From Desulfomicrobium sp. (GTDB lineage Bacteria; Desulfobacterota; Desulfovibrionia; Desulfovibrionales; Desulfomicrobiaceae), in the NCBI GenBank assembly GCA_003542385.1, contig DPKT01000314.1, positions 1 through 7,787 of the forward strand: a DNA stretch of 7,787 nucleotides, written 5' to 3'. This document shows positions 6,903 to 7,787 of this stretch, piece after piece (positions within the stretch are counted from its first letter, which is position 1; the number at the start of each line of letters is the position of its first letter). The position numbers and the translations under genes are program-made. The notes below the pieces were generated by a model. That model was not told the origin of the DNA. It was given only the letters and a program-made list of their open reading frames with translations, and did no database searches.

Positions 6903-7139
6903 GAAACCGTATCGAAAGTTTGCCCATCCGGAGCGAGAAATTACGGGCAGTCCCCCAGCTGGGACATGCTGCCCTTCTCGGGCCTGGGCTTCGACCTCCA
7001 GGCGGTCCTGACCGCCGGGACGGTGGTCAGACCTGTGGGCCACATGAAGAAGCCCGCCGTCGCACCCCGCCTCGATACGCCGTTCCCTTCCGGCCGCCGG
7101 CTTTTGATCAGCCTTGGCCGTGAAATTCGTGGCAGGTAA
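6891..7139 (+). CDS. Possible small ORF of 82 codons upstream of fdhA, or remnant of a gene
   Basis: The frame from ATG 6891 to TAA 7139 encodes 82 residues that I do not recognise. The support is composition: from about 6942 to 7028, 29 codons in a row end in G or C, the pattern of real genes in this window, while the other plus frames give Arg/Pro-rich shadow peptides. Against it, no Shine-Dalgarno precedes ATG 6891, the first 17 codons or so lack the G/C pattern, and an internal in-frame ATG at 6966 also lacks a well-spaced site. No signal peptide or membrane segment is seen. It contains GLGFDL, which also occurs in the FdhA signal peptide. The same bases can fold into several hairpins, so a structured leader or a decayed gene fragment are alternatives. 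Confidence 0.3.
   Translation: MEKSETVSKVCPSGARNYGQSPSWDMLPFSGLGFDLQAVLTAGTVVRPVGHMKKPAVAPRLDTPFPSGRRLLISLGREIRGR
6945..7030 (+). promoter_or_regulatory. Cluster of GC-rich hairpins in the fdhA leader region
   Basis: Three successive stem-loops can be drawn. The first pairs GGGCAG (6945-6950) with CTGCCC (6969-6974), enclosing TCCC/GGGA. The second pairs GCCTGG (6982-6987) with CCAGGC (6998-7003). The third pairs CTGACCGCC (7008-7016) with GGTGGTCAG (7022-7030), nine pairs with one G-U and a 5-base loop. A competing stem GCCC (6971-6974)/GGGC (6980-6983) would break the first two. Such alternatives occur in attenuators and riboswitches, and molybdenum/tungsten cofactor riboswitches occur upstream of some formate dehydrogenase genes, but I cannot match the known Moco motif. 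High GC makes chance hairpins common. Confidence 0.3.
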
Positions 7140-7142
7140 AAC
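7114..7142 (+). promoter_or_regulatory. Weak sigma-70-like promoter candidate for fdhA
   Basis: TTGGCC (7114-7119) and TAAAAC (7137-7142) each match 4 of 6 consensus bases and are separated by exactly 17 bases. Transcription would begin near 7149, leaving a leader of only about 20 bases containing the ribosome site. The match is weak. If it were the only promoter, the hairpins upstream would not be in the fdhA mRNA. Confidence 0.25.
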
Positions 7143-7155
7143 CAGAAACATTGTC

Positions 7156-7161
7156 AGGAGG
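7156..7161 (+). promoter_or_regulatory. Shine-Dalgarno of fdhA
   Basis: AGGAGG lies 6 bases before the ATG at 7168. It decides this start over the in-frame ATG at 7114, which would put 18 extra residues before the twin-arginine signal. Confidence 0.85.
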
Positions 7162-7167
7162 AACTGC

Positions 7168-7787
7168 ATGAAACTGGGAAGAAGAGAATTCGTCAAACTC
7201 ACTGCCGCGGCCACCGCGGTCACGGCCTTCGGAGGCCTGGGGTTTGACCTGGCGCCGACCAAGGCCCATGCGCAGCTCATGAGTCTGCGCAAAGGCAAGG
7301 AAACCACCTCGGTCTGCTGCTACTGCTCGGTAGGCTGCGGGCTCATCGTCACCACCGACGAAAAGACGGGTCGCGCCATCAACATCGAAGGCGATCCCGA
7401 TCATCCCATCAATGAAGGCGCCCTGTGCGCCAAAGGCGCGGCGACCTACCAGTTGGCCGAAAACCCCCAGCGCATCACCAAGCCCCGCTACCGCGCCGCC
7501 GGAAGCGACAAATGGGAAGAGAAAAGCTGGGACTGGATGCTCAACGAAATCGCCAAGCGCGTGAAGAAAGTCCGCGACGCGTCCTTCACCGAGAAGAACG
7601 CCAAGGGCGAAGTCGTCAACCGCACCGAAGGTCTGGCCTCCGTCGGCTCGGCCGCCATGGACAACGAGGAGTGCTGGATCTACCAGGCCTTCCTCCGCAG
7701 CCTTGGATTGACGTACATAGAGCACCAAGCACGTATTTGACACAGCGCAACTGTTGCGGCTCTGGCAGAGTCGTTCGGACGCGGCGC
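7168..7787 (+). CDS. fdhA: Formate dehydrogenase catalytic subunit, selenocysteine-containing, Tat-exported (partial, 3' end beyond window)
   Basis: This is the N-terminal 206 codons of the Mo/W-bisPGD enzyme that oxidises formate to CO2, probably in the periplasm. Residues 1-35 form a twin-arginine signal (GRREFVKL, hydrophobic stretch, AHA cleavage site), so the folded cofactor-loaded subunit is exported by Tat. The N-terminal 4Fe-4S site is C50-x2-C53-x3-C57-x29-C87, followed by K89 of CAKG, a conserved electron-relay lysine in this family. The frame reaches TGA at 7738-7740 after EHQARI, and the bases that follow encode HSATVAALAESFGRG, the conserved stretch after the selenocysteine in FdnG-type enzymes. 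The TGA is therefore read as selenocysteine, residue 191, with the adjacent conserved H192. The codon is followed at once by a SECIS-like hairpin. A beta iron-sulfur subunit, a cytochrome and maturation genes would be expected downstream, outside the window. An alternative symbol is fdnG. Confidence 0.95.
7738..7770 (+). promoter_or_regulatory. UGA selenocysteine codon and bacterial SECIS-like element
   Basis: The element starts with the UGA and lies within the coding sequence, as bacterial SECIS elements do. Numbering from the U of UGA, positions 16-20 are GUUGC, and positions 22 and 24-27 are G and UCUG. From memory these are identical in base and register to E. coli fdhF, including the bulged U17. 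The apical stem is U18-A30, G19-C29, C20-G28 with loop GGCUCUG. Loop position 23 is C where fdhF has G. SelB should bind here and deliver Sec-tRNA. Confidence 0.85.

Noticed and set aside
7093..7104. Possible terminator hairpin CCGGCCGCCGG followed by CTTTT
   Set aside because: The stem is only 4 bp with a 3-base loop and the T-run is 4 bases, too weak for an intrinsic terminator.
6030..7307. 425-codon minus-strand frame across the transposase-like gene and fdhA start
   Set aside because: Its codons are exact complements of the transposase-like codons, and no domain or start site supports it. It is a shadow.
7168..7740. fdhA as a pseudogene truncated at TGA 7738
   Set aside because: The conserved sequence continues in frame and a SECIS-like element is present, so TGA is read as selenocysteine.

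Overview
The window is high-GC DNA with strong G/C preference at third codon positions. It most resembles a sulfate-reducing deltaproteobacterium of the Desulfovibrionales type. The pointers are a Tat-exported, selenocysteine-containing formate dehydrogenase, a large sensor kinase with a cysteine-rich insert, and a receiver-STAS response regulator. The organism assignment is an inference from gene content and family recall, not from a search.

Left part (1-5728, minus strand): one tightly packed five-gene set, transcribed right to left. The order is a periplasmic-binding lipoprotein of the branched-chain amino-acid type (4502-5728, GTG start), a membrane histidine kinase (2451-4505), a receiver-STAS regulator (1738-2454), an exported thioredoxin-like protein (1156-1704), and a double-GAF protein that runs off the left edge (1-1152). 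The first two junctions are 4-bp ATGA overlaps and the last gap is 3 bp, so this is almost certainly an operon. It reads as one signalling module. The lipoprotein probably presents a ligand to the kinase, which has its own periplasmic domain, a HAMP split by a four-cysteine insert, and a PAS domain. The kinase then phosphorylates the receiver of the STAS protein. The redoxin and the GAF protein suggest a redox or second-messenger link. No transporter permease or ATPase is present in the window, and no DNA-binding output domain is seen.

Middle (5729-6845): a divergent intergenic region about 260 bp long, AT-rich in its right part, precedes a plus-strand gene. That gene encodes a zinc-ribbon/HTH protein related to IS1595/ISXO2-type transposases. 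Its DDE catalytic positions look degenerate and no clear IS ends were found, so it may be a domesticated transposase, perhaps a regulator of one of the flanking units.

Right part (6846-7787, plus strand): a leader of about 320 bp holds an AT-rich inverted repeat, a cluster of GC-rich hairpins and a possible small ORF with strikingly coding-like third positions. It is followed by the start of fdhA, the formate dehydrogenase catalytic subunit. The TGA at 7738-7740 is a selenocysteine codon, not a stop: the reading frame continues in conserved formate dehydrogenase sequence to the window edge, and a bacterial SECIS-like hairpin begins right after it.
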